DNA from: Aquabacterium sp. A7-Y
GTDB taxonomy: Bacteria > Pseudomonadota > Gammaproteobacteria > Burkholderiales > Burkholderiaceae_C
Direction: 5' to 3'
NCBI RefSeq assembly: GCF_026153205.1
Contig: NZ_JAPFBW010000052.1
Span: 1 to 32,691, forward strand
Length of the DNA stretch: 32,691 bases
Shown here: positions 5,837 through 14,587 of the stretch, piece by piece
Position numbering within the stretch: the stretch's first letter is position 1
Layout: each line of letters begins with the position of its first letter
The notes under the pieces: model-generated
Seen by the model: only the letters and a program-made list of their open reading frames with translations
Told to the model about the DNA's origin: nothing
The model's database searches: none
Translations under genes and position numbers: made by a program

Positions 5837-8062
5837 TTGTCTTTAGCTCCCGCCTCCGGCTCCACCGATCCGCTGCTGCAGGCCCTGGTCTGGCTGTGCC
5901 GCCGGCACGGCCAGGAGCGCACGCCGCAGTCGCTGCTGCACAGCGTGCCGGCCGACGGCCGCCTGCGCCCGGAGCAGGCGGTGCAGGTGCTGCGCGACGC
6001 CGGTTTCAACGCCACGGTGCTGGAGCGCCCGCTGCCGCAGCTGCTGTCGCTGCTGATGCCGGCGGTCCTGCTGATGAACAACGGCGAGGCCCTCGTCGTC
6101 ACCCGTCGCCTGGCACCCGAGCGCCGAGGCGACGAGACCCGCTACGAGGTCCTCCTGCCCGGCGAGAACGAGGCCACCCGCGAAGTGGCCGAAGCGGAAC
6201 TGCTGTCCGAGTACTCGGGCCACGTGCTGGTCGCGAGCCTGCCCGCCGGCGGCGTGCACAGCGCCCATGAGACCACCGGCGCCGCGGGCCACTGGCTGTG
6301 GGGCACGCTGAGGCGTTTCGCGCCCTACTACCGCTCGGCCATGCTGGCCGCGCTGCTCAGCAATGTGCTGATGCTCGCGACCGGGCTGTTCACCTCGGTG
6401 GTCTACGACCGCGTGATCCCGCACCAGGCCTTCGTGACCCTGTGGGCGCTGGCGGGCGGCGCGCTGCTGGCGGTCGTCTTCGACCTGGCCGCCCGGCAGC
6501 TGCGCAGCTATCTGATCGACCTGGCCGGCAAGAAGGCCGACCTGGCGCTCGGCGCGGCACTGTTCCGCCAGACCCTGGGCCTGCGGCTGGAGCACCGGCC
6601 CGAGTCGGCGGGCGCCTTCGCCCACCACGTCACGCAGATCGAGGTGGTGCGCGACTTCTCGGCCTCGGCCACCGTCTCGGCCCTGACCGACCTGCCCTTC
6701 ATCGGGCTGTTCGTCGCGATGACCTGGTTCGTCGCCGGCCCGCTGGTGCTGGTGCTGGTGCTCGCGATCCCACTGGTGCTCTGCCTGTCCTGGGGCGTGC
6801 AGAGCCTGCTGCGCCGGTATGTCAGTGCCAACCTGAAGCAGCATGCCGACCTGCACGGCGTGCTGATCGAAGCCGTCGAAGGCCTGGAAGACCTGCGCGC
6901 CGCCGGTGCCCAGGGCCATTTCCTGCAGCGCCACGAACAGGCCAACGCCGCCGCCGCGCACACCGCGCTGCAGGCGCGCGCGCTGTCCAGCTGGGTCAAC
7001 AATGTCGCGATGGTCTCGCAGCAGCTGGTGACCGTCGCGATGCTGGTCTGGGGCGTGCACCTGATCGCCGACCAGCAGCTCACCGGCGGCGCGCTGATCG
7101 CCGCCGTGATGTTCGGCACCCGTGCCATCGCCCCGCTCGGCAGTGTGGTGAGCCTGGCCTCGCGCTACCAGGGCGCGCGCGCCGCGCTGCGCTCGCTCAA
7201 CGAGCTGATGGCCTGGCCCACCGAGCGCGAGCCCGGCAAACGCTACCTGCCGCGCCCGGCGCTGGAAGGCCGCCTCGGCCTGCACGGCGTGCAGTTCGCC
7301 TATCCCAAGGGCACGCGGGCGCATGCGCCGCTGGTGCTCAAGGGCGTGAGCCTGGTGATCCAGCCGGGCGAGCGCGTCGCCATCCTCGGCAAGATCGGCA
7401 GCGGCAAGTCCACCATCCTGCGGCTGCTCGCCGGCCTCTACCAGCCCACCGAGGGCCTCGCGGAGGCCGACGGCCTGGACCTGCGCCAGATCGACCCGGC
7501 CGACTTCCGCGCCCAGGTCGGTTTCGTGTCGCAGGAGCCGCGGTTGTTCCAGGGCTCGCTGAAAGACAACATCCTGATGGGCCGGCCGCATGCCGACGCC
7601 GAACGTTTCATCGCGGTGACCCGTCTGACCGGGCTGGACCGCATCGCCGCGGCCCACCCGATGGGCTTCGACCTGCCGGTGGGCGAGATGGGCGGGCTGC
7701 TCTCGGGCGGCCAGCGCCAGCTGGTGGCGCTGGCGCGCTGCCTGGTGACACGGCCGCAGGTGCTGCTGCTCGACGAGCCGACCAGCTCGATGGATGCGCA
7801 GGCCGAGGCCGGCTTCATCCACCACCTGCGCACGGCGCTGGACGACCGCACCCTGGTGGTCGTGACCCACCGCCCGGCGCTGCTGAGCCTGGTGGACCGG
7901 GTGGTCGTGGTCGACAACGGGCGCATCCTTGCGGACGGGCCGAAGGCGCAGGTGCTGGCGATGCTCTCCGGTCAGCCGGCGGCCGCTGCGGCGCCGGCCC
8001 GCCCGGCGGCGCCGGAATCGTCCGAAACCGCGCCTCCCCCCTTGGACAAGGTGGCCGCATGA
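5837..8062 (+). CDS. type I secretion ABC transporter with C39-like domain (HlyB/LapB type)
   Basis: This 741-residue inner-membrane exporter starts at TTG, with AGGA 8 nt upstream and no better in-frame ATG. Residues 1-150 form a C39 peptidase-like domain without a recognisable catalytic Cys/His set, the kind that docks uncleaved RTX substrates. Residues about 155-440 form the membrane domain. The nucleotide-binding domain is complete: Walker A GKIGSGKST (518-526), signature LSGGQRQ (622-628), Walker B VLLLDE with Glu647, and H-loop His678. The stop overlaps the next start by ATGA. The C-terminus is Pro/Ala-rich. It should energise export of the calcium-binding repeat protein encoded upstream. 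Confidence 0.93.
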   Translation: MSLAPASGSTDPLLQALVWLCRRHGQERTPQSLLHSVPADGRLRPEQAVQVLRDAGFNATVLERPLPQLLSLLMPAVLLMNNGEALVVTRRLAPERRGDETRYEVLLPGENEATREVAEAELLSEYSGHVLVASLPAGGVHSAHETTGAAGHWLWGTLRRFAPYYRSAMLAALLSNVLMLATGLFTSVVYDRVIPHQAFVTLWALAGGALLAVVFDLAARQLRSYLIDLAGKKADLALGAALFRQTLGLRLEHRPESAGAFAHHVTQIEVVRDFSASATVSALTDLPFIGLFVAMTWFVAGPLVLVLVLAIPLVLCLSWGVQSLLRRYVSANLKQHADLHGVLIEAVEGLEDLRAAGAQGHFLQRHEQANAAAAHTALQARALSSWVNNVAMVSQQLVTVAMLVWGVHLIADQQLTGGALIAAVMFGTRAIAPLGSVVSLASRYQGARAALRSLNELMAWPTEREPGKRYLPRPALEGRLGLHGVQFAYPKGTRAHAPLVLKGVSLVIQPGERVAILGKIGSGKSTILRLLAGLYQPTEGLAEADGLDLRQIDPADFRAQVGFVSQEPRLFQGSLKDNILMGRPHADAERFIAVTRLTGLDRIAAAHPMGFDLPVGEMGGLLSGGQRQLVALARCLVTRPQVLLLDEPTSSMDAQAEAGFIHHLRTALDDRTLVVVTHRPALLSLVDRVVVVDNGRILADGPKAQVLAMLSGQPAAAAAPARPAAPESSETAPPPLDKVAA

Positions 8063-9285
8063 ACAGCCGCACCGTACCGACCGGCCGTTTCCACCCCGGC
8101 GACGAAACTTTCCTCAGCGGGCTGAGGCAGTCCGAGCTGACCGAATCGACACCGCGCGCCTCCTGGGCGCTGCTGCTGATGCTGCTGGCGGTGGCGACCG
8201 CCTTCGGCTGGGCCGCCGTCGCCAAGGTCGACCGCATCATTAAGGCCGAGGGCCGCGTGGTGCCGGTGGGCCGCGAGCAGGTCATCGCCAGCCTGGAGGG
8301 CGGCATCCTCGGCGAGATGCTGGTGCGCGAAGGCGCGCTGGTCGAACCGGGCCAGGAGCTGCTGCGGCTCGACCCGACGCGCGTCGAGGCGCAGCAGAAC
8401 GAAGGCCGTGCCAAGCTGCTCGCGGTCAAGGCGACGGTGGCACGGCTGAGCGCCGAGGCCAGCGGCCGCAGCCCGGTGTTCCCGCCCGAGGTGCAGGCCG
8501 TGCCCGGCCTCGTCAAGAACGAGATGGCCAGCTTCGCGGCGCGCCGCAAGTCGCTCGACGAAGCGGTCGGCGTGAGCCGGCGCAGCCTGGAGCTCGCCCA
8601 GCACGAGCTGCAGATGAGCGAGCGGCTGGCGGCCAAGGGGCTGCTCTCGGAGGTCGAGATCCTGCGCCAGCGGCGCCAGACCAACGACCTGCAGCTGCAG
8701 ATCCAGGAGCGCATCAACCGCTTCCGCCAGGACGCCAGCGGCGAGCTGCTGCGCGCCCAGACCGAGCTGGCCCAGCTGGACGAGCAGATGGTGGTCAAGC
8801 AGGACGTGCTGCGACGCACCACCCTGACCTCGCCGGTGCGCGGGCTGGTGAAGCACATCAAGCTCGGCACCGTGGGAGGCGTGGTGCCGGCCGGCGCGAC
8901 CATCATGGAGATCGTGCCGATCGAGCGCGGCGTGCTGGTCGAGGCGCGCATCAAGCCGGCCGACATCGGTTTCGTGCACGTCGGCCTGCCGGCCGAGGTC
9001 AAGCTCAGCGCCTACGACTACTACACCTACGGCGGCCTGAAGGGCCGCATCGAGCAGCTCAGCCCCGACGTGCTGGGCCAGGACAACCGCGACGGCTCGT
9101 CCGACGCCAGCTACTACCGCGCGGTGGTGCGCGCCGACGTCGGCAGCCTGAAGGCCCACGGCCAGGCGCTGCCGGTCTTGCCCGGCATGACGGCCACCGT
9201 GGAGATCCGCACCGGCGAACGCAGCGTGCTGGACTTCCTGCTGCTGCCGGTGATGAAGTCGCAGGAAGCTTTCCGGGAGCGATGA
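8059..9285 (+). CDS. HlyD-family periplasmic adaptor of the type I exporter
   Basis: The 408-residue membrane-fusion protein has a short cytoplasmic N-terminus, one transmembrane helix (about residues 35-55, WALLLMLLAVATAFGWAAV), a lipoyl/barrel-sandwich segment (GRVVPVGREQVIASLEGGIL), a long coiled-coil hairpin rich in Gln, Leu and Arg (about 105-250), the returning barrel (TLTSPVRGLVKHIKLGTVGG) and a beta-barrel end with SAYDYYTYGGLKG. Length and order match HlyD/LapC adaptors. It bridges the ABC protein to the outer membrane channel. The start and stop overlap both neighbours by ATGA, so the three exporter subunits are translationally coupled. Confidence 0.93.
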   Translation: MNSRTVPTGRFHPGDETFLSGLRQSELTESTPRASWALLLMLLAVATAFGWAAVAKVDRIIKAEGRVVPVGREQVIASLEGGILGEMLVREGALVEPGQELLRLDPTRVEAQQNEGRAKLLAVKATVARLSAEASGRSPVFPPEVQAVPGLVKNEMASFAARRKSLDEAVGVSRRSLELAQHELQMSERLAAKGLLSEVEILRQRRQTNDLQLQIQERINRFRQDASGELLRAQTELAQLDEQMVVKQDVLRRTTLTSPVRGLVKHIKLGTVGGVVPAGATIMEIVPIERGVLVEARIKPADIGFVHVGLPAEVKLSAYDYYTYGGLKGRIEQLSPDVLGQDNRDGSSDASYYRAVVRADVGSLKAHGQALPVLPGMTATVEIRTGERSVLDFLLLPVMKSQEAFRER

Positions 9286-10667
9286 AGGTGGTGTTGCCGT
9301 CCTCCCCGGCGCGCGGCCTGGTCCGGCGCCGGCCCGGCCTGCTGCGCCTCGCGCTGGCCGCCTTCTGTCCGGTCCTGCCGCTGGCTGCCGCCGCGGCGCC
9401 TTGCGGCGACACGCGCGAAGCGTCGCTGCCGGCGCTGTCGGCCGAGGGCGACGCTGCCGCCGCCCTGGCGCGGCTCCAGACCCTCGCCGCGCAGGCCCGC
9501 CAGCGCAGCGCCGAGCTGCAGGCCGCCGGCCTGTCGGCCGAGGCCGCGCTCGCCGACCTCGACGAAACCCGCGCCGCCGGCGGTCCGCAGCTCAACCTGA
9601 GCGGCAGCACCGCCTATGCACGCTCGCGCAGCAGCGGCCTGCCCTCGCAGGGGCAGCCGCAGGCCGGCCTCTCGCTCAACCTGAGCGCCCCGCTCTACGA
9701 CGGCGGGCGACAGCAGCACCTGGCGTCCTGGCGCAGCCGGCTGGCGGACGCGGCCAAGCTCGGGGCCGACGCGGTGCGCGAACAGATCGTGCTGGAGACC
9801 GTCGGCACGGCGCTGGAGCGCCGGCGCCTGGAGCTGCAGGCCGAGATCTACACGCAGTACGTCGGCAAGATGGGCTGCCTGGTCGGCGCGCTGCAGGACA
9901 TCGTCGCGATCGACCGCGGCCGCGCCAGCGAGCTGGTGCAGGCGCGCAAGAACGAGGTGCAGGCGCAGATCTCGGTGGACGCCGTGACGACCCAGATGCG
10001 CCAGACCGACGAACGCTTGCGCAAGCTGCTCGGCGACCTGTCCGCCACCGACGGCGAGATCGCCCCGGCCTTCTACCGCCTGCCCGCGCTGGACGAGGCG
10101 CTGCGACAGGCCGAGGCGGCCGTCGAAGTGCGCCAGCTGGGCCTGCAGGCCGCGGCCGCGAGCGACTACGCCAAGGCCGCCTCGGCGGCACGCAAGCCGC
10201 AGCTGAACTGGGTGCTGAGCCGCAGCGCCACGGCCGGCGGCGAACACGGCAGCGCCTCCTGGCTCGCCGGCGTCTCGATGAACTACGGTGTCTACAACGG
10301 CGGCGCGGCCAGCGCCGCCGAGACCGCGGCGCTCAAGCGCGCCGAGGCGGTGCGCCTGCAGCAGGCCGAGGCGCTGGCCCGGCGGCAGGCCCGCGTGCGC
10401 GAGCTGCACGAGGCGGCCGGCGCGGCCTTCGAGCGGGCCCGGCGTTATGCCGCCGTGCTGCAGGACAGCGACCGTGTGAGGCAGTTCACGCTGGAGCAGT
10501 GGTCGCAGCTGGGACGCCGCTCGCTGTTCGATGTGATGTCTGCCGAAAGCGACTACTACGGCGTGCGGGTCGCCTACGTCAACGCGCTGCACGACGCCTT
10601 CTCGGCGGGGCTGCAGCTGCGCTCCGCGTCGCAGGGGCTGGACGACTGGCTGCAGCCGGGGCGCTGA
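9282..10667 (+). CDS. TolC-family outer membrane channel of the type I exporter
   Basis: The 461-residue product begins with an Arg-rich signal peptide (LLRLALAAFCPVLPLAAAAA, cleavage probably near residue 39). It continues with the duplicated helical/strand pattern of TolC proteins: LNLSGSTAYARS and LSLNLSAPLYDGG in the first half, WLAGVSMNYGVYNGG in the second. Long Ala/Glu/Arg helices form the periplasmic tunnel. It provides the outer-membrane exit for the secreted repeat protein. Its ATG overlaps the adaptor stop. Confidence 0.9.
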   Translation: MKVVLPSSPARGLVRRRPGLLRLALAAFCPVLPLAAAAAPCGDTREASLPALSAEGDAAAALARLQTLAAQARQRSAELQAAGLSAEAALADLDETRAAGGPQLNLSGSTAYARSRSSGLPSQGQPQAGLSLNLSAPLYDGGRQQHLASWRSRLADAAKLGADAVREQIVLETVGTALERRRLELQAEIYTQYVGKMGCLVGALQDIVAIDRGRASELVQARKNEVQAQISVDAVTTQMRQTDERLRKLLGDLSATDGEIAPAFYRLPALDEALRQAEAAVEVRQLGLQAAAASDYAKAASAARKPQLNWVLSRSATAGGEHGSASWLAGVSMNYGVYNGGAASAAETAALKRAEAVRLQQAEALARRQARVRELHEAAGAAFERARRYAAVLQDSDRVRQFTLEQWSQLGRRSLFDVMSAESDYYGVRVAYVNALHDAFSAGLQLRSASQGLDDWLQPGR

Positions 10668-10696
10668 GCCGGGGCGCCCGCCTGGCCTCGGGCTCT

Positions 10697-10740
10697 GGAC
10701 GGCCAAGCAGGAATATGCCGTCCTTGGGCGCGCCTTTTCC
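10697..10740 (+). terminator. weak hairpin after the exporter genes
   Basis: GGACGGC (10697-10703) pairs with GCCGTCC (10717-10723) over a 13-nt loop; a GGCGCGCC palindrome followed by TTTT comes next. It may attenuate read-through from the exporter into the modification genes. The T tract is short, so the call is tentative. Confidence 0.25.
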
Positions 10741-10842
10741 TTCGACTGCTTCCCCTCCCGGCAGGCCACACTGCTCAGCAATCCGGCCGCGGCCTGCCGC
10801 GCGCCCCGCCACCCCTTCCTCCCGAGAGAAAGAGCACACCGC

Positions 10843-11586
10843 ATGGACATGGCAGCTGCGCCGAGCCAGAACGAGGTCCTGAACCTCCTCAAGCTGATCC
10901 GCCCCTGGAGCATGAGGGGCTCGTCCAAAGTCCGCATCGGCAATGACTACGACGGCGGCTACGTGCTGCCGGCCCAGGTGCTGAACTGCGACGCGGTGGT
11001 CTCGGTGGGCGTGGGCCCCGACGTGAGTTTCGACCTGGTGCTGGCCGAGCGCGGCGCCAAGGTGCTGCAGTACGACCACACGGTGCCCGGCCTGCCCAAG
11101 GACCACCCCAATTTCATCTTCCACAAGAAGGGCTGGGGCGCGCGCACCGAGGGCGACTTCCTCGGCTTCGACGACATGTTCGCGCACCTGCAGGCGCTGA
11201 GCCCCAAGCGCGCGATGCTGAAGTTCGACATCGAGGGCGGTGAGTACGAGGTGCTGGAGGCGATCCGGCCCGAGCACCTGGCCTTCTTCGACGTGGTGGC
11301 CTGCGAGTTCCACGGTTTCGAGAAGCTGCACGACCGCGGCTTCTACAACGGCGCGCTGCGCGCCTTCGAAAAGCTCAACGCGGCCCATGTGCCGGTGCAC
11401 CTGCACGCCAACAACGCGCTCGGCGTGGTGCTGGTGCAGGGCGTGCCCATCCCGCTGCTGCTGGAGGTGGCCTGGCTGCGCAAGGACCTGGACCAGTTCC
11501 CGGGCCTGTCGACCGACCCCATCCCCGGCCCCTTCGACCGGCCCAACATCCCCGGCCGCATCGACCTCGTCCTGAACGCGTTCTGA
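10843..11586 (+). CDS. FkbM-like SAM-dependent methyltransferase, copy 1
   Basis: This 247-residue cytoplasmic protein has a Rossmann-type methyltransferase core. The SAM-binding strand and loop is VVSVGVGPDVSFD, and the FkbM-type acidic motif KFDIEGGEYEVLE starts at residue 127. An N-terminal RIGNDYDGGYVLPAQ segment is typical of this subgroup. FkbM-family enzymes O-methylate hydroxyls, in Gram-negative surface loci usually on sugars. It heads a four-gene block (gaps 11, 42 and 16 bp) with two glycosyltransferases and is closely related to the gene at 12807-13550. A purine-rich GAGAGAAAGAG precedes the ATG. The likely job is capping or decorating the glycan on the secreted protein; the substrate is inferred. 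Confidence 0.78.
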   Translation: MDMAAAPSQNEVLNLLKLIRPWSMRGSSKVRIGNDYDGGYVLPAQVLNCDAVVSVGVGPDVSFDLVLAERGAKVLQYDHTVPGLPKDHPNFIFHKKGWGARTEGDFLGFDDMFAHLQALSPKRAMLKFDIEGGEYEVLEAIRPEHLAFFDVVACEFHGFEKLHDRGFYNGALRAFEKLNAAHVPVHLHANNALGVVLVQGVPIPLLLEVAWLRKDLDQFPGLSTDPIPGPFDRPNIPGRIDLVLNAF

Positions 11587-11597
11587 AGCCCGACCGC

Positions 11598-12764
11598 ATG
11601 GACTCCAAGCACCTGTTGATCGAGGGATGGCGCGGCGTGAACCACTCGTTCGCGCTGGTCAACCAGTGCCAGATCCTGGAGCTGCACCGGCTGTCCGGCC
11701 TGCGGCTGTTCCACCGCGACCTGCCGTTTGCCATGGCGCACTGGAATGCCAAGTCGCACGGCGCCGGCTTCTCGGCGGCCGACAGCGCGGTGATCGACGG
11801 CCTGCGCGAGCCGGCGCCCGGGGAACGGGTGGACTGCGTGCTGCGTATCAGCTCGCCCTTCCGCGCCGAGCCCACCAGCCCGGTGCAGACGCTGACCTTC
11901 ATGGTCACCGAGCTGGGCTTGTCGGACAAAAGCTTCGAGCCCGGCAGTGCCCACTCCGCGGCCTTCACGCGCGACGCCAACCTGATCGTCACCCCCACCG
12001 CCTGGTCGCGCGACCGGCTGGTGGACTACGGCTTCGAGGCCGGGCGCATCCGCATCGTGACGCACGGCGTCAACACCGACACCTTCCATCCGCTCAGCGT
12101 CGCCGAACGGGCCGGCAACCGCGCCAACCTCGGCCTGGCCGAGGACGAGACGGTGTTCCTGAACCTGGGCGTCGCGACCTGGAACAAGGGCCTGGACCTG
12201 GTGCTGATGGCCTTCGCGCGGCTGCGCCGGGCCGGGCGCCGGGTGCGACTGATCCTGAAGGACCAGCGCGGCCTCTACGGCATCTCGGTCGAGCAGGTGC
12301 TCAAGGACGTCTGCACCCGCCATCCCGAGCTGTTCACCGCGGACACGCTGGGCGCCATCCAGGTGGTCAGCGTCAACCTGAGCCAGGCCGAGCTGCGCCT
12401 GCTCTACGGCATCGCCGACTGCTATGTGTCGGCCTACCGCGCCGAGGGTTTCAACCTGCCGGTGCTGGAGGCGATCGCCTGCGGCACCCCGGTGGTAGTG
12501 ACCGACGGCGGCGCCACCGACGACTTCTGCGGGCCCGGCGTCGCGCTGCGCGTGGCCAGCGATGCAGGCAGCCGCGAGGACCGCGCCGCCGGCATGGTGG
12601 CGCGCTATCGCGAACCGCGGCTGGACCACCTGATCGAGTGCATGGACCGCTTCGTGCAAGGAAGCGCCATCGGGCACGGCACCTTCGAGAGCGCCCGCGT
12701 CGCGCTGATGCAGGCCATGACCTGGCGCCGCGCGGCCGAAGACCTGCGCGCGCTGATCGCCTGA
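11598..12764 (+). CDS. GT4-family glycosyltransferase
   Basis: The 388-residue product has two Rossmann-like halves (GT-B fold). The N-terminal acceptor domain opens LLIEGWRGVNHSFALVNQCQ. The donor domain contains VTHGVNTDTFHPL, LGVATWNKGLDLVLMAF and the retaining-enzyme E-x7-E motif EGFNLPVLE (Glu283 and Glu291), followed by IACGTPVVVTDGG. These features define GT4 enzymes that extend glycans from nucleotide sugars. No membrane segment is visible, so it should act in the cytoplasm, as needed for glycosylation before type I export. It sits between two FkbM-like paralogues. The donor sugar cannot be told from sequence. Confidence 0.85.
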   Translation: MDSKHLLIEGWRGVNHSFALVNQCQILELHRLSGLRLFHRDLPFAMAHWNAKSHGAGFSAADSAVIDGLREPAPGERVDCVLRISSPFRAEPTSPVQTLTFMVTELGLSDKSFEPGSAHSAAFTRDANLIVTPTAWSRDRLVDYGFEAGRIRIVTHGVNTDTFHPLSVAERAGNRANLGLAEDETVFLNLGVATWNKGLDLVLMAFARLRRAGRRVRLILKDQRGLYGISVEQVLKDVCTRHPELFTADTLGAIQVVSVNLSQAELRLLYGIADCYVSAYRAEGFNLPVLEAIACGTPVVVTDGGATDDFCGPGVALRVASDAGSREDRAAGMVARYREPRLDHLIECMDRFVQGSAIGHGTFESARVALMQAMTWRRAAEDLRALIA

Positions 12765-12806
12765 ACACCCCTTTCTCTTTACCGCCCCGACCTTGGAGCA
12801 GCAACC

Positions 12807-13550
12807 GTGAACGTGACGAACAAGCCCGGCCAGAAAGATGTGCTGGACCTCGTGAAGATGATCAAGCCGTGGGCCATGCGAGGCAGCTCCAAGGTGCGCC
12901 TGGGCAATGCCTACGACGGCGGCTACGTGATGCCGGCCCAGGTGCTGTACTGCGACGCGGTGGTCTCCATCGGCGTCGGCCCGGACGTCAGCCTGGACTA
13001 CGCGCTGGCCGAGCGCGGCGCCAAGATCCTGCAGTTCGACCACACCGTCGACGGCACGCCGCAGCAGCACCCCAACTTCATCTTCGCCAAGCAGGGCTGG
13101 GGCCGCGAGACCTCGGGCGAGTTCCTGAGCTTCGACGACATCTTCGCGCGCCTGATGGCGCTGAACCCCAAGCGCGCGCTGCTGAAGTTCGACATCGAGG
13201 GCGGCGAGTACGAGGTGCTGGAGACGGCCCGCCCGGAGCACCTGGCCTTCTTCGAGGTGATCGCCTGCGAGGTGCACGACTTCGAGCGCCTCAACGACCC
13301 GGTGTTTTTCGACCGCGTGCGCCGCACCTTCGAGAAGCTGGGTCTGAACCACATGCCGGTGCACCTGCATGCCAACAACTACCAGAGCGTGGTGCTGGTC
13401 GAGGGCGTGCCGATTCCCAAGGTGCTGGAGCTGAGCTACCTGCGCAAGGACCTGGACCAGTTCCCCAACTACTCGTCCGACCCCATCCCGGGCCCGCTGG
13501 ACCGCCCCAACTGCCCGGTGGTGCCCGACATCTGCATGAACCCGTTCTGA
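12807..13550 (+). CDS. FkbM-like SAM-dependent methyltransferase, copy 2
   Basis: This 247-residue protein is collinear with the product of 10843-11586: RLGNAYDGGYVMPAQ, SIGVGPDVSLDYALAERGA and KFDIEGGEYEVLE at the same residue 127. By eye about two thirds of positions are identical; the divergence is concentrated in residues about 150-175 and at the C-terminus. Translation starts at GTG, with GGAG 8 nt upstream. A tandem duplication with an intervening glycosyltransferase suggests the two enzymes methylate different positions or sugars. The exact specificity is unknown. Confidence 0.78.
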   Translation: MNVTNKPGQKDVLDLVKMIKPWAMRGSSKVRLGNAYDGGYVMPAQVLYCDAVVSIGVGPDVSLDYALAERGAKILQFDHTVDGTPQQHPNFIFAKQGWGRETSGEFLSFDDIFARLMALNPKRALLKFDIEGGEYEVLETARPEHLAFFEVIACEVHDFERLNDPVFFDRVRRTFEKLGLNHMPVHLHANNYQSVVLVEGVPIPKVLELSYLRKDLDQFPNYSSDPIPGPLDRPNCPVVPDICMNPF

Positions 13551-13566
13551 GGCCCAGGGGACCATC

Positions 13567-14457
13567 GTGACACGCACGATCTACATCTACTGCGACGGCG
13601 GCTTCGGCAACCGGTACAACGCGGTGATCTCGGGGCTGGTGCTGGCCGAGGCAGCCGGCCTGGAGCCCCTCATCGTCTGGCCCACCAACAACTGGTGCGG
13701 CGCGGCCTTCGAGGACATGTTCGCCGACCCCCGTCCTGTGGTGCGGCGCGAGCTGAGCACCTTCGTGGCCGAGAAGGAGCGGCAGCACCACCTGATGGTC
13801 GAGGACCACCTCGGCATGGGCGTGCCCAACCAGTCGCCGGTGCTGTTCCCCGCCTTCGCCGGGTTGCTGGACTATGTGGCGGCGAGCGACAAGGACGTCT
13901 TCTACTACACCGCGCTGATCCCGCCCTGCATGGACCCCCAGGCGGTGCAGCGGCAGCTGCGGTCGCTGCGGTTCCGGCCGGAGATCGTCGAGCGTGCCGA
14001 GCGTTTCGTGCGCGAGCAGGCCGGCGGCGAGTTTTTTGGCGTGCAGATCCGCAAGACCGACTTCGGCGCCAGCGGGGCTGACGACAACAACCTCTTCGAG
14101 CTGATCGGCAAGTGCCCGGACAAGCGCTTTTTCGTCTGCTCCGACGACAAGAGCGTGGAAGAGCGTTTCGCCGCCCTGCCCAATGTCGCGATCCACGCCA
14201 AGCGCGCGCACGTCGAGAAGCTGGTGGACGGCGAATGGACCACCGCGACGGCCGACCAGAGCGGGCGGGTCTATGCCTGCAACGTCAACCGCAGCGCGGT
14301 CAGCGTGATCGACGCAATCGTGGACTTGCTGATCCTGTCGCGGTCCAAGGTGGTCAAGACCTCGAACAGCACCTTCCTGAACGCGGCGCTGATGATCCAG
14401 GCCTGCGGTGGTGTCGCGGCTGCGACGCCGGCGGATGTGGCGACGGCGGCGGCCTGA
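13567..14457 (+). CDS. NodZ/fucosyltransferase-fold glycosyltransferase
   Basis: The 296-residue product starts with a nucleotide-binding GFGNRYNAVISGLVLAEAAG strand and helix, as in NodZ-type alpha-1,6-fucosyltransferases. The three small motifs of the GT11/GT23/GT65/GT68 superfamily follow: GVQIRKTD (Arg162, Asp165), FVCSDD (189-194) and SNSTF (266-270). Gln160 replaces the His usual in H-x-R-R-x-D, so donor or acceptor specificity may be atypical. Translation starts at GTG after AGGGGA. It is the last gene before a strong terminator. It may add deoxyhexose (GDP-fucose family) to the glycan of the exported protein; the Ala-rich C-terminus is probably disordered. Confidence 0.7.
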   Translation: MTRTIYIYCDGGFGNRYNAVISGLVLAEAAGLEPLIVWPTNNWCGAAFEDMFADPRPVVRRELSTFVAEKERQHHLMVEDHLGMGVPNQSPVLFPAFAGLLDYVAASDKDVFYYTALIPPCMDPQAVQRQLRSLRFRPEIVERAERFVREQAGGEFFGVQIRKTDFGASGADDNNLFELIGKCPDKRFFVCSDDKSVEERFAALPNVAIHAKRAHVEKLVDGEWTTATADQSGRVYACNVNRSAVSVIDAIVDLLILSRSKVVKTSNSTFLNAALMIQACGGVAAATPADVATAAA

Positions 14458-14485
14458 CCTGGAGAGGCCGGCATCGAGCACGCCG

Positions 14486-14513
14486 AGGGGCCCGCGAGGG
14501 CCCTTTTTGCTTT
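14486..14513 (+). terminator. Rho-independent terminator closing the modification block
   Basis: The stem GGGCCC-gcga-GGGCCC, extended by A-T and G-U pairs, is followed by TTTTTGCTTT. It lies about 30 bp after the stop of the fucosyltransferase-fold gene. Confidence 0.85.
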
Positions 14514-14587
14514 CCGAGACAGACCCTGCTTGTGAAGGATGGCAGACTTGCGCCCCGCCAACCTGCCAGCAAGGACTGGGCACGCAC

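Noticed and set aside
5843-7870. Very long minus-strand open frame (675 codons) opposite the ABC transporter
   Set aside because: Antisense shadow in GC-rich DNA; Gln/His/Arg-rich composition, no domain, and the plus-strand gene has complete ABC motifs.
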